In this document: positions 11,891 to 23,759 of the stretch, in pieces
How positions within the stretch are numbered: position 1 is the first letter of the stretch
How the letters are laid out: every line of letters starts with the position of its first letter
NCBI GenBank assembly: GCA_022559845.1
Contig: CM040126.1
Span: forward strand, 230,554,271 to 230,618,270
DNA length: 64,000 bases
Direction: 5' to 3'
Source: Amorphophallus konjac
Lineage: Eukaryota > Streptophyta > Magnoliopsida > Alismatales > Araceae
Translations under genes and position numbers: made by a program
The notes under the pieces: model-generated
What the model saw: the letters and a program-made list of their open reading frames with translations, nothing else
The model's database searches: none
What the model was told of the DNA's origin: nothing

Positions 11891-12280
11891 AGCTATGTAT
11901 TCACGGACATGGGGTTAATGCCTGTGCAAAGGAAAGAGTTCTATTTACCCTCATGGGTGTAAGGTCCATTGAGGGCATCTATGGAGGTAGTATTCAAGGC
12001 GAGGTCCTTTTCATCCATATGGACATAAGGTCCATTGGGTGTCTTGAAAATAGTATTTACGGGCATGGGTTTAATGCCCGAGCAAAGAGAGAGTTTTCTT
12101 ATTTCGAACAGACGTAAGGTCCGTGGGAAGTTATGTAAGTAAGATTCACGGGTATGAGGTTAATACCCGAGCAAAGGAGAGGTTTTTCTTTACCAAGACG
12201 GACGTAAGGTCCGTTGGAAGCATTATGACCCGGTGGGATTATGGTTGGACCATGGGTGTCTTCTGGTCTTCAGGCGTCGA
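11890..12280 (-). repeat. Four degenerate units with hairpins (type C)
   Basis: Shorter units again combine two inverted repeats. First kind: CGGGCAT/ATGCCCG at 12060-12080 and CGGGTAT/ATACCCG at 12149-12169. Second kind: ATGGAC/GTCCAT at 12019-12035 and ACGGAC/GTCCGT at 12198-12214, both around a loop ending TAAG. Arms differ between copies but remain complementary. These units abut the end of pol. Confidence 0.85.
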
Positions 12281-13350
12281 CGCAGTTGCCCGGTATGGCT
12301 TCATATGCTTGTCGTTGAGAGGGGAGAACTGAACTGCGCCCTTGTGATCTATAAGGATGTAAGCACCTCCTTCTTAGACCCGATTGACAATATACGGGCC
12401 CACCCAATTTTCAGTTAATTTTCCCTTGGGGTTGGCTGCCATCACTTCTCTTATCTTGACCATAATGAGGTCACCCTTCTTGAATTCTTGCTCTTTGACC
12501 AACTTATCAAAAGCACGGGCCATGCGAGCTTGGTATAGCTGAATATTTTGTTATGCTCGGAGTCGCTTTCCTTCCAAATCGGCAAGCTCCTCCAATCTTC
12601 TCTCCACATTGGCTTTTTCGCTGCCGACCAAACCATACTGAATAGCGACCCGTAGTGACTGGACTTCTAATACAATTGGTACCACCACTTCTGACTAGTA
12701 CACGGGGGAGAATGGTGAGCAGCCAGTTGGGGTTTTATAAACTGTACGATAAGCCCAGCGTGCTTCATACATCCTTTCTTCCCAATCTCTCTCACTGGAG
12801 TTAACGATTTTCGCCAGCAAGGTGCACGACGTCTTATTGAAAGCCTCTGCAAGCCCATTAGCTTGAGGGTTGTAGGGAGACGAAGTCCTCCAATCAATTT
12901 TGTATTTATCAACCAACCGGTATTTCTTCTGATTCTTGAAATGGCTACCATTGTCAGAAATGATTCGGTAGGGAACCCCAAATCAGAATATTATATTCTG
13001 GCGGAAGAACCTGGCGACCAGCTCCCCGGTTACTTCCCTTAATGCCACCGCCTCTGCCCATCTGAAGAAGTAGTCTGTGGCTGCCAAGATGTACTTACAT
13101 TCAGAGGAGGAGGGTGGCAGAGGGCCTACCACGTCTGTGCCCCATTAAGCAAATGGCCAACTTGGGATGGTAGGATGTAGCAGTGCCGGTGGCCTCCAAG
13201 AGATGTTAGCATGCTCCTGGCAGTTCTGACAAGTCTTGGTGAACTTGCAATAGTCATCAAACATGGTGGGCCAGTAATAGCCCAACTTCTTTATCTCGAT
13301 TTTCATTTTCGGACGGGCTTGATGTGCCCCAGCTGATCCAACATGCACGT
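12281..13350 (-). pseudogene. Gypsy integrase, degenerate
   Basis: Minus strand, pieced from several frames. The zinc-binding half has CQNCQEH near 13210-13240. The catalytic core has the three acidic motifs DVVGPLPP, ISDNGSHF and QANGLAEAFNK (about 13135 down to 12830). The C-terminal part near 12400-12540 has KKGDLIMVKIREV followed by the conserved ENWVGPY motif. Integrase inserts element DNA into the genome. Frame changes near 12990 and 13140 and stops near 12700, 12550 and 12380 inactivate it. No chromodomain is seen, as expected for the Tat group. Confidence 0.85.
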
Positions 13351-13479
13351 CATGCATGACTTGCATGGCTTCGTCAATGGACAAGCAACGTAGTAGGATT
13401 TTATTTCTGGCATTCGCCGTTATTCGGAACAGAGTTCCATTTCTTATTTCATAAGAATCTTTGATTCTTATTAATTTCA

Positions 13480-13882
13480 TTCTCTGTTCTTTTTGTTTTG
13501 GCAGTTGCTGGCATTGAAACCATTGTAGCAGATGCTCTCGCCAATCAGGTTGTCGAGCTTCTTCTACAGCCATTACTTCATTTCCTTCTTCCGTAACTGG
13601 GATATCCATCACACTCGGCACTTGTCGCCTATTGATGACGGTCACATTCAGGCTCTCATCCGGCGTGACTGCCAAGGAACTAGCTAGCTTTGCGAGGGCG
13701 TCTGCCTGAGCATTCTGTCCCCGGTTGATGTGCTTTATCTGGATGAAATAGAATTTTGCCATCTGGCCTAGGGCCAGTTGGTGATAGGGGAGGAGTTCCA
13801 GCTTTCGGACATCGAACACTCCTTCAACTTGTTTAAAAATTAGCATGGAATCCTCATAGACTTCTAGCATTCGAATCCCCAT
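13480..13882 (-). pseudogene. Second RNase H-like domain of Tat-type pol
   Basis: Between the canonical RNase H and integrase lies a second RNase H-like segment with EDSMLIFKQVEGVF and INRGQNAQADALAKLASSLA, the classic C-terminal helix with DALAKLA. A second RNase H acquired between RNase H and integrase is diagnostic for the Tat/Ogre branch of gypsy. The N-terminal half (13890-14100, with the expected acidic motif) is broken by stops, so the domain is not open throughout. Confidence 0.85.
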
Positions 13883-14106
13883 GGATAAGGTGATCTACAA
13901 GCTGATAATCAAGGCCGCGTATTCTACCTCATTGTTTGTGCAATGCTTGTTGATTGAACAAGAGGTGTGCACGACCTCCCCCTCTGGAGATTTTAAGACT
14001 ACGCCTGCGGTGGCTCAAATTCTGCTGGGCCCGCTGGCCGTAGTGTCAATTCTAAAAGCACCATCGAAATACAGTTGCCATAATGTGGATTGTGCCTGGT
14101 TTGCTT

Positions 14107-14487
14107 CTAGTGTTTCATCTTTGTGCAGTTCAGCCTGTAATAGAGAATCTTTAGGTATTGGGTGTGCAGCAAAGAAATCTGCAATGGCTTGCCCCTTAAC
14201 AGCATTCTACGGCACATAAAAGATATCAAACTCCATAAGTATGACTGCCATTTCCCCAGACGGCCTTTTTGTACTGGCTGACACAATATATACTTCAATG
14301 GATCTGCCTTGGAGTCCAACTTAATTTCATGTGACAACATGTAGTGTCGGAGCTTCTTGACCGTAAAGAACAGCGCCAGGCAATTCTTCTCAATGTAAGA
14401 ATATTTTTCTTCGGTCCTCACCAATCTTCTACTGAGATAGTAGAGGGCCTGCTCTTTTCCTTCATCATTATTTTGGTCCAACATCAC
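14107..14487 (-). pseudogene. Gypsy RNase H (first) domain
   Basis: A 126-codon open segment has ALYYLSRRLVRTEEKYSYIEKNCLAL and ADPLKYILCQP spaced as in the RNase H that follows plant gypsy reverse transcriptases. The join to reverse transcriptase at about 14490-14510 contains stops and a frame change. The domain degrades the RNA strand during reverse transcription. Confidence 0.88.
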
Positions 14488-14510
14488 CCCTAGAGAACGA
14501 TGTGTGGCTG

Positions 14511-15518
14511 CTATAGGATCAGCGGCCGCCCTTTTACTGGTGCGCCGAGCATAGGAGGGGTCTTGAGGTATTCCTTCAGCTTCTCAAATGCCACCTGACA
14601 TTCTTCATCCCAATAAAACGGGACATCCTTCATCATCAGCTTGTGAAAAGGGTGGCATCTTTTGAACAGATTCGATATGAATCGTCGGATATAAGCCAGC
14701 TGGCCTTGAAAAGACCGCAGCTCGGAGATGTTCCTTCGCAGAGGCAACTCTTGAATGGCTTTAATCTTTACGGGGTCTATTTCAATCCCCCGATGCCTTA
14801 CAATAAAACCCAGAAACTTGCCATTGGAGAGTCCAAAGGCGCATTTCAACGGGTTCATCTTCAGCTCATACTGCCTGAGCCGTTGGAATATTGTTCGGAG
14901 ATCTTGCAGGTGATCCTCTCTTCTTCTGGTCTTAACCACCAAGTCGTCAATGTAGCACTCGACTGTGTGGTAGAGCAATTCATCAAAATTTCTGGTCATC
15001 GCCCGTTGGTAGGTGGCGCCTGCATTCTTCAGCCCGAAAGGCATCCTTTTATAATGGTAGATACCCTTGGGGGTACAAAAAGCAGTATGAATGCGATCGT
15101 GCTCCGCGATCCATATCTGATTATAGCCGGATGAACCATCCATAAAAGAAAGGGCCTCATGGCCAGTCGTAGCATCTATCATGACATCTATTATCGACAC
15201 TGGGAAGTCATCTTTCGGGCAAGCTTTATTTAGATCACAAAAATCCACACATATTCGGATCTGACCATTCTTATTTTTGACAGGCACTATGTTGGCCAGC
15301 CATGTAGTGTACTGGTTCTCTTCGACGAAGCCCACCTTAATAAGCTTGTCAACTTCTTTCCATATTTGAGTGATGAGCTCCGGCCTCATGCGCCGTGGTG
15401 ATTGCTTCACTGGCTCCATGTCGGGGCTAATCGCCAGTTCATGTTGAGCAACTGCGGGGCTAAGCCCGGGCATTTCTTTATAACTCCAGGTGAAACAGTC
15501 TCGGAATTCTTGCAGCAA
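14511..15518 (-). pseudogene. Gypsy reverse transcriptase
   Basis: An open 335-codon segment covers the reverse transcriptase core: RICVDFCDLNKACPKDDFP, MPFGLKNAGATYQRAM, the catalytic box YIDDLVVKT, and LKCAFGLSNGKFLGFIVRHRG. The first catalytic Asp region reads FMDGSSGYNQI, so the usual LDAYSGY-type motif is altered. It ends abruptly before RNase H. Sequence is of the Tat/Ogre type. Confidence 0.93.
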
Positions 15519-15541
15519 TTGAACATATTGCTCCCGCTCGG

Positions 15542-16309
15542 CTAAAGAGAGCTGAGCGCTAAGGAAGTAGGTCTAGGGTCCTCTTCACTCCCGAGGTTGA
15601 CTTCTACCAATTCATCGACCGTGGCCTGCCCCCCGTCCTCAATTTCCGGAGGTGCGGGTTCAAGGTCAATGAAATATGGAACATCATCGATGTCGTCGAG
15701 TTCAAGGACTTCGACAGTATTATCATTTTGCCCTCCGACCTCTTCAAGGGTTTGTAGTTCAGGGGACAGCTGGAGCATAGATTGTCCCGATATCAGGTTC
15801 TCTCCAGCTCCCCCTCCATGGGATTCATCAACTACTTTGATAGGAGTTGGCTCTTCCATTGCTGGATTAGGAAGGCGGCTCCCCAACTCCACCGGAAGTG
15901 GGGACCACTCGGTTTCTGCTTCAGCTTGCACTGCCACATCTTTGCGAGAGGCGTCTTGTTCCTGCTTGGCCACGTCCTCATCGGCAAAAATTGTTTGACA
16001 TGTTGTAGCGGCCCCTGCATCGGCTGGCTAAGAATGAGCTGTTGTGGTGGTAGTGAAGGGGCTACAAGAGGAATTGTACACCTCTTCTTCAGCATCTTCA
16101 ACTTCGCTGTAATTAGCGGTATTGAATTTAGGTTGGAGAGTTATCTCTTCACCTCCGAGTTGCTCCCAACATTTACAGAGGGTGATAACTACTAGATTTT
16201 GGTCCTCTTGTTGGAACATCTGAGCTTGTTCCTCTTCTACTGGGCTTTCATCATAAGTTGCCCCCAGAGGAGCTTCTTCTTTTGACGAGAGGATAGAGAT
16301 GGTGTCCAT
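15542..16309 (-). pseudogene. Acidic linker between protease and reverse transcriptase
   Basis: Two overlapping-frame open segments (15542-15973 and 16028-16309) encode acidic, proline-rich sequence with VEVLELDDIDDVPYFIDLE. This links protease to reverse transcriptase in Tat-type polyproteins. A frame change at about 15540 separates it from the reverse transcriptase start. No enzymatic motif is visible. Confidence 0.6.
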
Positions 16310-16315
16310 CTCGTA

Positions 16316-17416
16316 TCATTCTCTGTAATAATATTCTTCTAGCAAGAATCCTAGCCCTGGATGCTGAGACACGCGTCTGAGCTCCTTGTCAATGCTGGCA
16401 GGATACCAGAGCTTTTGGAAGGCCTCCGTCGTCTTTTGAGATTGGCCAGCAGGGATATGCTGTTTTATGAACATTTTACCCATCTTGTCTGAGGTGAAAG
16501 GCAACATCTGAACAGGCACTGCAGCGCTCTCCAAGTCTTCAGGGAGGCAACAATCAGCATCTTCTTGCGCCGCGTGTTCTTTCGCAACATAGAACAAGCT
16601 GGCGTGACCTTCATGATGGGCCACTTCTAGGGTTCTGAGAGGCCTGACCGTGGGGTGGTCAAGACCGACTATCGGCCTAAAGAGACCCTCTGACACCTTG
16701 ATATGATCTTGTCGATCCTCCATTTTGAGTTCATTCACCTGTGGGAAAATAGCAGGAGGTGCTGTCCTGCCCACATCTCCTATGGTGGTGATATGGGATA
16801 CCCCTCGGGGGTTCACATAGCCAGGCGACGGTGGCGGGAACCAACCGTCCGCGAAAGCTTTCTTTATTGCCTTCACCAAGACCTTTGCCTTAGGAGTTTT
16901 CTGCGGCTGTTCTACGTAGAATGGCGCATCCAACATGTGACATTGAAATACTTTAAATGGGTGGAGGTCGGAAAATATCCTTTTCTCCTTTCCTTCATGG
17001 TTATATTTGATACATTGGTGGAGAGTTGAAGGTACCACCATATTTTCATGCAGCCAAGGACGACCAAGCAGCGCCATGTATATAGTATTTGAATTTATTA
17101 CATGGAACTGGACCTTCGTAGTGAAGTCTGCCATGGCAAGAGTGAATTTTGGCACGCCGAGCAAGACTTCAGACTTCTGATTGAAGCACGTGATGTGCAT
17201 ATCCCTGACCTTGTCCAGGTGAACATTAAAGCAATATTTTTGAAATATCTTGTAGGGGAGTATATTGACAGCTGCCTCCGGGTCCACCGAAATCCGGTTC
17301 AGCGGCTGGCCATTCAATTGCCCTCTCATGTATAGGGGTCTGTTGTGCTCAGCAGTGGGCAACAACATGTCGTCCTCAGTGAATGTGATATTTGTCGAAG
17401 GCAATGCCTCGGCCAA
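16316..17416 (-). pseudogene. Gypsy aspartic protease region
   Basis: A 366-codon open segment includes the retropepsin-like region with ISVDPEAAVNILPYKIF and VQFHVINSNTIYMALLGRPW. The family usually has D-[GST]-G at the active site. Here it is D-P-E, so the catalytic glycine is lost and the protease is probably dead even where the frame is open. The C-terminal half is a linker with FADGWFPPPSPGYVNPRG. Confidence 0.8.
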
Positions 17417-20400
17417 ACAGCTCTCGAACTAGGCAGGCATCTGCAAAGCAGTGATAATTGCATGTCGGGTCTCTTCACTTAGGGATAGGATTTCCCAGAT
17501 AGTGAATCAAGTAGGAAGCTTTTTCAATAGTTTCATGATTCTGCTGCCTGCTCGGACATTTGACAGCTTCATTTCTTCCACCCATCCCGGCCTAGAGGAG
17601 CCTCGCACGGTGGCGCCTGATGGGCCTGCTTCATCAGCCTCTGGTTCTAAGTATCCTTGTGGCCCATCAGCTTCACCCAGCTGTTCGTTGGCATCTATCT
17701 CTGCTTTGGGTTTATCTCCCTTTGTCTGGCTTGACAGCTGCTGAGGTCGTGGGGGTAGGTTCCCCGCTGCGGGGCTGGCTTCACGACGGGGTTGATTGCC
17801 CTAGGACTTGTTGAGAAATTCTAGAAAGGAGGGAGTGCTGCTACTGCCCCAGCCTGGTTGTATAGTCCTGACGGAGGAGGGATCTGGACTCCCTTAATTT
17901 CTGGTGCAGGTATCTTGTACGATAGCTCACCCCTGAAGATGATATTATGATTGGCGGGCGGCGGGCGCCCCCATCTTCGACCTGAGCGGGTCGCATGTGC
18001 TGACTGAGAGGTCTCAGCCTGATTAGCCTTGGCAGCGGGAGTATAACATATGTCTTCATCTCCATCCTCATCCTCAGGCAAGGTGAAGATGGCAGACAGT
18101 GTGTTGCAGGATAACACTGCTTCTTTCTTGGCCTTTCGACCCCTTCTTTTCTTCTTCTTTTTCTTTTCAGTAGGCGCCTGCCCCCAAAACATGCTTCCCT
18201 CCTCTTTAGGGACTTCTTTGGACTCTTCTTGTTACTGCAAGGAGAGTTGCTCCAGTTCTTCCCATGGGACATGATCCTCCATCAGTAATGGTTGTAATGC
18301 GGGCTGCTCATATTCTTCTAGCCCGTCTATGTAGGCCTGTAGCCATTGCAATTCCGGGCCGACCTTTTTAGGCTCGAGTAACGGGCTTGGTTTCTTCTAG
18401 TTGCAGATAGGGATTTTGATCCTCACAGGTGGCTCAACCTAGACCAGAGCTGGGGATGGCGGGGTTAGCCGGGGCGTAACGCCTCAAATTTGTACCCCTT
18501 TAACTGACTGGGGTAAAGGCTTCTTCTTCTTTCATGTAGAGACCTGTTGTCATCCATGTTGGTCTTTTAGAGGTGTGAGAAAGCATGCCTCATATGTATG
18601 CTACGTACTGGCCTCCGCCATTTCTTCAGGTAATGCCTAGTATAGTTATATCATATTAATAGTCATCCGCTTTAGCTAAACTTCATGTGACTGCGGGGGA
18701 TCAACCTTGTACTCCCCCATATCTCTCTCTCTCTTTCTTATCAGACCTTCCATAATGTCTTTAAAGACATAACAATTTTCAATTGGATGCCCCAACATTC
18801 GGTGGTAAGGACAGAACCTGGGACTGTCTTATTTCTTCATATCTTCTTCCCTTTTGGGCTCATGCAGAGTAATTATGTCATACTGGGTAACACAGTGAAA
18901 CAACACGTGTGGTTGGTAAGGTACTCAGTAGTCATCAAAAGCCATGTATTAACCTTCACCCCACTCAACCAATTTAATTTCTATCATCTTTTTGACCATA
19001 AGTCGATTTACTATTGCAGGATCTGCTGGCTCCGGATAGAAGTGGGTCGGCTGCCGATATGGCGTGTTGAGTATAGTTGCCTGCGGGAGCGGGCGCAGCA
19101 AAGGTGCCTGATGCAGCTGAGGCAATATTGGCGGTATCGGTGGCTGAGGAGCACTTTGGAACAGAGCATCTTGGCTATGCTCAGCTGGTTGAGGTAGAGT
19201 GTATAGAGGTGAGAAATCACAGGGATGAACCCCTCCCTATGAAGATTCTGGTAGTACTTCCGGCTGCTTGGAAGTGGATGTTTGTTCATTTTTATCTTGC
19301 AATTGCTTTTTGAGGAGTTCAATCTTCTGCTGATATTTCTGTAGCAACATCAATACAGACGGGTCCATAGTCACCGTGCTTGAAGTGCCATCTATTGCTT
19401 CTCCCGCAGCTCCCTCAGGTGAGGCGCTCAGCAAGACTTCGTCATCCTCGGTGGTCACCATATTAACAACCAGGGTGGCGGTTACTTCGGAAACCTCCCA
19501 GCCTTCTTTCATTATCTGTAGTCTTTCTCTATCAGCTGTGACCATCCTGGTATCTGCCCCGAGCCGATTGGCTAGACGAGCCAACTCCTGCAGTTCGTCT
19601 GGCAAACGGTCACATCTTCTGGCCACTCCGACCATATTGCAAGTAACAATATTCAAATCCCTCCTATATCTGGAGACACTTCTCTTCACTCGACTTGGGT
19701 AGGCCAGTCTTTTAAAGACTAGCATTCTCCTCATCCTTCCCCCTTGCGAAGGTGGGGTTTTTGTAGCATTATAGTATTGCTGGAACTTGTCTTCATGTCC
19801 GTTATCATCCACGGACGAGGCTTGTCTATTTTCTTCTTCCCCAATCTCCATTGGTGGGTACTCCTCTTCTTCAGCCATAGCTGCTTGGAGCAGGCGTTGT
19901 TGGCCTAACGAGGGGTTGCCTAAGCCCCTGAAATACCCTATGACCATATCGGTCATTTCTTCTTGATCCCTCCCGCCGTGGGGAATAAGAGATAGCATGT
20001 GGCCTCGCACCTGACGTAGATATGCCAATCGGGCTCTCTCCGATGGCTGATGGAACCTTCCACTCACAATTGGGATATCGGCCTGCCTAGCGCAGGCATG
20101 GAAAACTTCATGGCGCGGAAGCTCCGCAACCGCATACTCCTCCTCTTGTGGGTCCACACCCCTCTCATTTCTCCTCCTCCCGATCTCCCTTGATCTGGGC
20201 TCGTAGGGACGGATGGGCGTGTCTTCTTTCCTGGGTTGGACCCTCTTGGGGACCCACACTTGTTTAAACTTCCTTGGCCGTGTGGAGAGCTCTCTTCGGC
20301 CTTGGCGACCTTCTTCTTCCTTCTCTGCCCTTCTTCCAGACAAGGCCTGAAAGGAGTTGTGAATAGGCACGGCATGGACTACCCGGTCAGGGATGGCCTA

Positions 20401-20836
20401 GGCATCACGTCCGTTGAGGAAGAGGCGGAACCTCCAATAATAATAGACTTCCCAGACACCGAGAGGCGCCCAGTGATAGTAGTAGTAGTTCACTTTCGGA
20501 GACTCCTCTGCTGATGGCCTCCGGACTTCCTGTTGCGAATGGGACGAGCCTCGTTGGTGGCGTGATGCACCATGCAGCTAACTTCCCCCGTCGGCTTCTC
20601 CGATGGACCCTCACAGCGCGGGGCCACGGGGACTTTGATTTCCTCAGCCTTCTTGACCTTCGTCGGCTCGGAAGACTCGATTCCCAAGAATTAGTAAAGG
20701 CTAGCCCCAAAAAGTTGGGGAAGCCGACAGAGGGCGGTAAGGACCCAAACACGGTGGGCACCGCCAGGTACCCGTGGTTGACGTGGTTGTTGACGACATC
20801 TGAACCGAACACGAGTGTCGCTAGTCCGGTCTCCAT
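17417..20836 (-). pseudogene. Gypsy gag, heavily degenerate
   Basis: Open pieces at 17821-18272, 19237-20370 and 20405-20836 read as basic, low-complexity Gag-like sequence. A possible start ATG lies at 20836. A zinc-finger-like phrase LGHPIENCYVFKDIMEGLI near 18730-18800, typical of Tat Gag C-termini, is present, but stops and frame changes surround it. A K/R-rich nucleocapsid-like stretch lies near 18110-18170. The assignment rests on position and composition more than on a clear domain match. Confidence 0.6.
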
Positions 20837-20931
20837 TCTTGCTCTCCTGCAATCACAGAAATAGGCAAACGATCAGTAGTCTTGGGGGAAGCCCCAAGTG
20901 GCTTCCTATCTTGGCAAAGAGATGAAGGGAG

Positions 20932-20954
20932 ACTCGGTCCCACCAGGCGTGCCA
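20932..20954 (-). other. Candidate primer binding site of the left gypsy element
   Basis: On the minus strand TGGCACGCCTGGTGGGACC lies about 100 bases before the gag start and three bases inside a sequence ending CACCA. Its form resembles tRNA-derived primer sites of Tat/Ogre elements. The GGCGTGCCACT string recurs on the plus strand 58 bases further right (about 21004), so an alternative boundary exists. Confidence 0.4.
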
Positions 20955-21527
20955 CTTTGGTGACACACTTTTTATTAAATAAAAGAAGAACAAACAATGC
21001 GTAGGCGTGCCACTCACCGGAATGACAAATTTTATCATGCGCTCGATCTGACTTGGTCAGTCGATTGTGAGGTTCGGGTCGGGACCAGAAGTCCGCTATA
21101 CCGTAAAGGCTATAGCGTTAATTACATCCTCCGAGAAGGAGGAAAACCCTTGATTAATTGCCAAGATAGATGCCACTCGGGGCCAAATGATAACGACGTA
21201 TCAGAAGTGACATAAACATGAAGCTATGTAGGCCCCTATGTTCTCTTTTATTCATGCAAAAGGAATTAAGATTTATTACGCTCGCGCTTCGGTACGAGTT
21301 GGGGGAACTTAGGTCCGAAGACCACCCTCACGCATAGCGACACTTCCAGCCGGGTGGGACCCGACCTACTGTTAGATGCCATTTTATATACCGAAGTTCA
21401 ACCAAACACACAAGCATGCATTATGACCCTAACATGGGTGATTAGGAAGAGCTATTTACCAGGAGCATGGAAGGCACATGATATTCACATGTTTATATGG
21501 ACCTATATATATTTACACATATAAATA

Positions 21528-21559
<32 letters not shown>

Positions 21560-21599
21560 CATGTAATGTATTCGACTATTCATCCAGGAGTATTTAACA

Positions 21600-22090
21600 G
21601 GAAGGGCACACATACGAGCTGAGTCGGCGACGGGCACCACAAAGGTCAGTGCAATGCTGTTGAGGGTTGGTGCAGGATGAGGAGGGCACGTCAGTGCAAT
21701 GAGCGATGAGGGTCGGTGCAAGTAGAGCAGGCGTGAAGTGAAGCAACGTAGGTCGGTGCAGGATGAGCAGAGGAGCAACGTAGGTTGGTGCAAATGTTGG
21801 AGAAGGCGATGCAGGGTCGGTGCAAGTGGCGGAGAGGGGATGTGAGCTGGGTCGGTGCTAGTGGCGGAGAGGCGATGAGCGTTGAGGCAAGTGGAGGAGA
21901 GGGGTGAGGGCACGGTCGGTGCTAGTGAAGAGGGAGGCGATGTGCGTCTGTGCTTGTGGCGCAGAGGATGCGGTATGGGTTGATGTTAGTGGAGAGGGAG
22001 GCGACGTGCATCAATGCTAGTGGCGTAGAGGAGGCGGTATGGGTCGATGTTAGTGGAGAAGAAGGTAATATGTGGAGTCGGTGATGGGCA
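21600..22090. repeat. Degenerate minisatellite with GGTCGGTGCA motif
   Basis: Roughly twelve irregular copies of a 30-50 bp unit centred on GGTCGGTGCA or GGTCGGTGCTAGTGG followed by GGAGAGG. Spacing is variable and later copies drift to GGTTGATGTTAGTGG. Minus-strand translation gives a Ser/Pro/His-rich ORF that is just the repeat. Confidence 0.7.
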
Positions 22091-22109
22091 GAGAGAAAAT
22101 GTGATTCGG

Positions 22110-22170
22110 TGGCGTCGCCACCGAATCGAAGCTCATGGGGGTTAATTCGGTGGCGACGCCACCAAGTCAC
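22110..22170. repeat. Two near-perfect palindromes with GGTGGCG/CGCCACC
   Basis: GATTCGGTGGCG, one T, then CGCCACCGAATC form a perfect 12-bp inverted repeat near 22111-22135. About 40 bases further on ATTCGGTGGCG, one A, and CGCCACC repeat it. The half-motif CGCCACCGAATCGA recurs near 23892 in the same candidate LTR. Confidence 0.85.
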
Positions 22171-22199
22171 AAGACTCCGCCATCTGAGCCTTGTTTCGC

Positions 22200-23740
22200 T
22201 TGAGTGAGAGTATCTTATGAGGCTTGAGAACCCAAAGGCATGACTGCCTGTGCATTTAGAAGTGATTCTACCAGTTGTTATTTCTATATGTATATTCTTT
22301 TCTGGCTTTGCTCGTTTGTTCTTCTTCTTGGCTTGCTTGTGCGAGGTTCATACTCCAGCACTGGGCAACCGTCAATGTATAGGCCCTTCTGAGTATCAGA
22401 TGCAATCAGATAAGACACTCCCATGCTCTGTCAGAGATTAAAAGTAATCATGAAAACACAGTCAAAGCTGAGGAAATTTGGGCAGCATCTCCCCAGCATA
22501 GAGAGATGTTCAATTAGACAAGCGGCATGGCACACGGTAGATGGTGCCAAGCCGGAAATACTGAGGAGCCCAAGTAGACTGCCTCAGTCCCTGAGGTCAT
22601 CACGAACATAGTCTCGAGGACCAGCCTACTAGAGACTCGTGATGATCCAGGGGTGCAACAGGCCTCTGATGGTAGCCATACAGATGGCGATTTCATTTGC
22701 TCACTCAGTGCAAATGGCTTCCAGGGGAACATGTGACAAGATGATAGACCCCCTCGAACCCAGAGTGGTGTTCGTTCAAGGAAATTGAGCAAACGAGCTA
22801 AAGGGCTGTACCCCTCCCCAGTCAGGGACAATTAGACACAATCGGAGAAAACCGTTCATCGGTTAGCAACAATTTCAGGGACACAGCATACCACTATGCT
22901 TCGCCATGAGACAAGCCCCATTCTGCGAGCGGTCATGATTGCCATAGGCAACTCATGCTCATCGCCACCCGAGACTGGACAAACTGGGGGTCAAAACCAT
23001 GAGGTATAAATCATCGAACGCTGAGAGTGGGGCATATGGTTGCTCCGGAAGAAAGTAACAGATGACTATCATATTGACTATCGGAGTGCACTGGCGCCCT
23101 TACAACTAACAGAAGAGAGTGAAAGGGCACTCATCCATCTCTCATTCATCATTCACTCAAACAAAACCCATGTTCGTAGATGAAACTACGCTATCGGTGA
23201 AAGAATAGCCCTTGGGGAGGGGCAATTTATTGTCACCCACAAAGGGCGTGGCTGCACGCCATTATCCCACAGAAAGGGAGCAAAATACCCCAAGACGAGT
23301 GATCATAGGATCTGTCATTAATTTGCCCCAGAGGGCCTCCTCACGCTCGGGGGAGACCTGAGAATCTGAAAGCGTAATCGGTAGAAACAACTCCGGTTGG
23401 CAAGAAATAGAGAAATAGGAAAAGGGATATGCTTAAGCTACGGCAAAGGGGACAGAGCCTTCTCTTATTCACCTTCTCTGTTGGTTACAGCAAAATGGGA
23501 ACGGGGATTATAGCGCTTGGAGGAATTCCAAAGAGGAAAAGAAAAGAACTACTTAAAAGGAAAGGGAAGAACTAAAAAAACACAGAGCATAAGGAAAACC
23601 GTAGAGCCCCTCTGAGACACACCTTCTTCTTGCTCTCACTGATTCTCCTCTCTGACTTCTTCTTCTCTTCGATCCCCTCTATCTGGCCTTTCTTTCTAAT
23701 TCGTTCTCCTTCCTTTTTTTTCCTCCCTCTTCTCTGAGGG
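22200..23740. other. Non-coding stretch without a recognised gene
   Basis: No domain-bearing ORF is present. The only structure noted is an imperfect inverted repeat near 22590-22650 (ATCACGA and AGTCTC on the left, GAGACT and CGTGAT on the right). Purine-rich sequence near 23560-23750 fits the transcribed start of an LTR on the minus strand. Confidence 0.4.
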
Positions 23741-23750
23741 CTAAGGGCCC

Positions 23751-23759
23751 TTTATATAG
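23751..23759 (-). promoter_or_regulatory. Minus-strand TATA box
   Basis: Minus strand reads CCTATATAAAGGGCCC, a good plant TATA box, followed by a purine-rich leader. The same core is nearly readable on the plus strand, but downstream composition favours minus-strand transcription toward the gypsy gag. Confidence 0.55.

Larger units (their letters stand above)
1..20957 (-). mobile_element. Tat/Ogre-type Ty3/gypsy retrotransposon, degenerate, interrupted by a copia element
   Basis: Reading right to left on the minus strand one meets a candidate primer site (20932-20954), gag (about 20836-17821), protease, reverse transcriptase, RNase H, a second RNase H-like domain, integrase, and then a long repeat-rich 3' region running to 9774 and continuing at 551-1 beyond an inserted copia element. 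Two RNase H domains and a long tandem-repeat 3' region before the 3' LTR are known traits of the Tat/Ogre/Grande group. Every coding part has frameshifts or stops. The 3' LTR is not seen and would lie left of position 1. The 5' LTR is only tentatively placed at 20958-24690. Confidence 0.72.

Noticed and set aside
9774..12230. CRISPR-like array
   Set aside because: Units are contiguous tandem repeats without unique spacers and lie in a plant retrotransposon.
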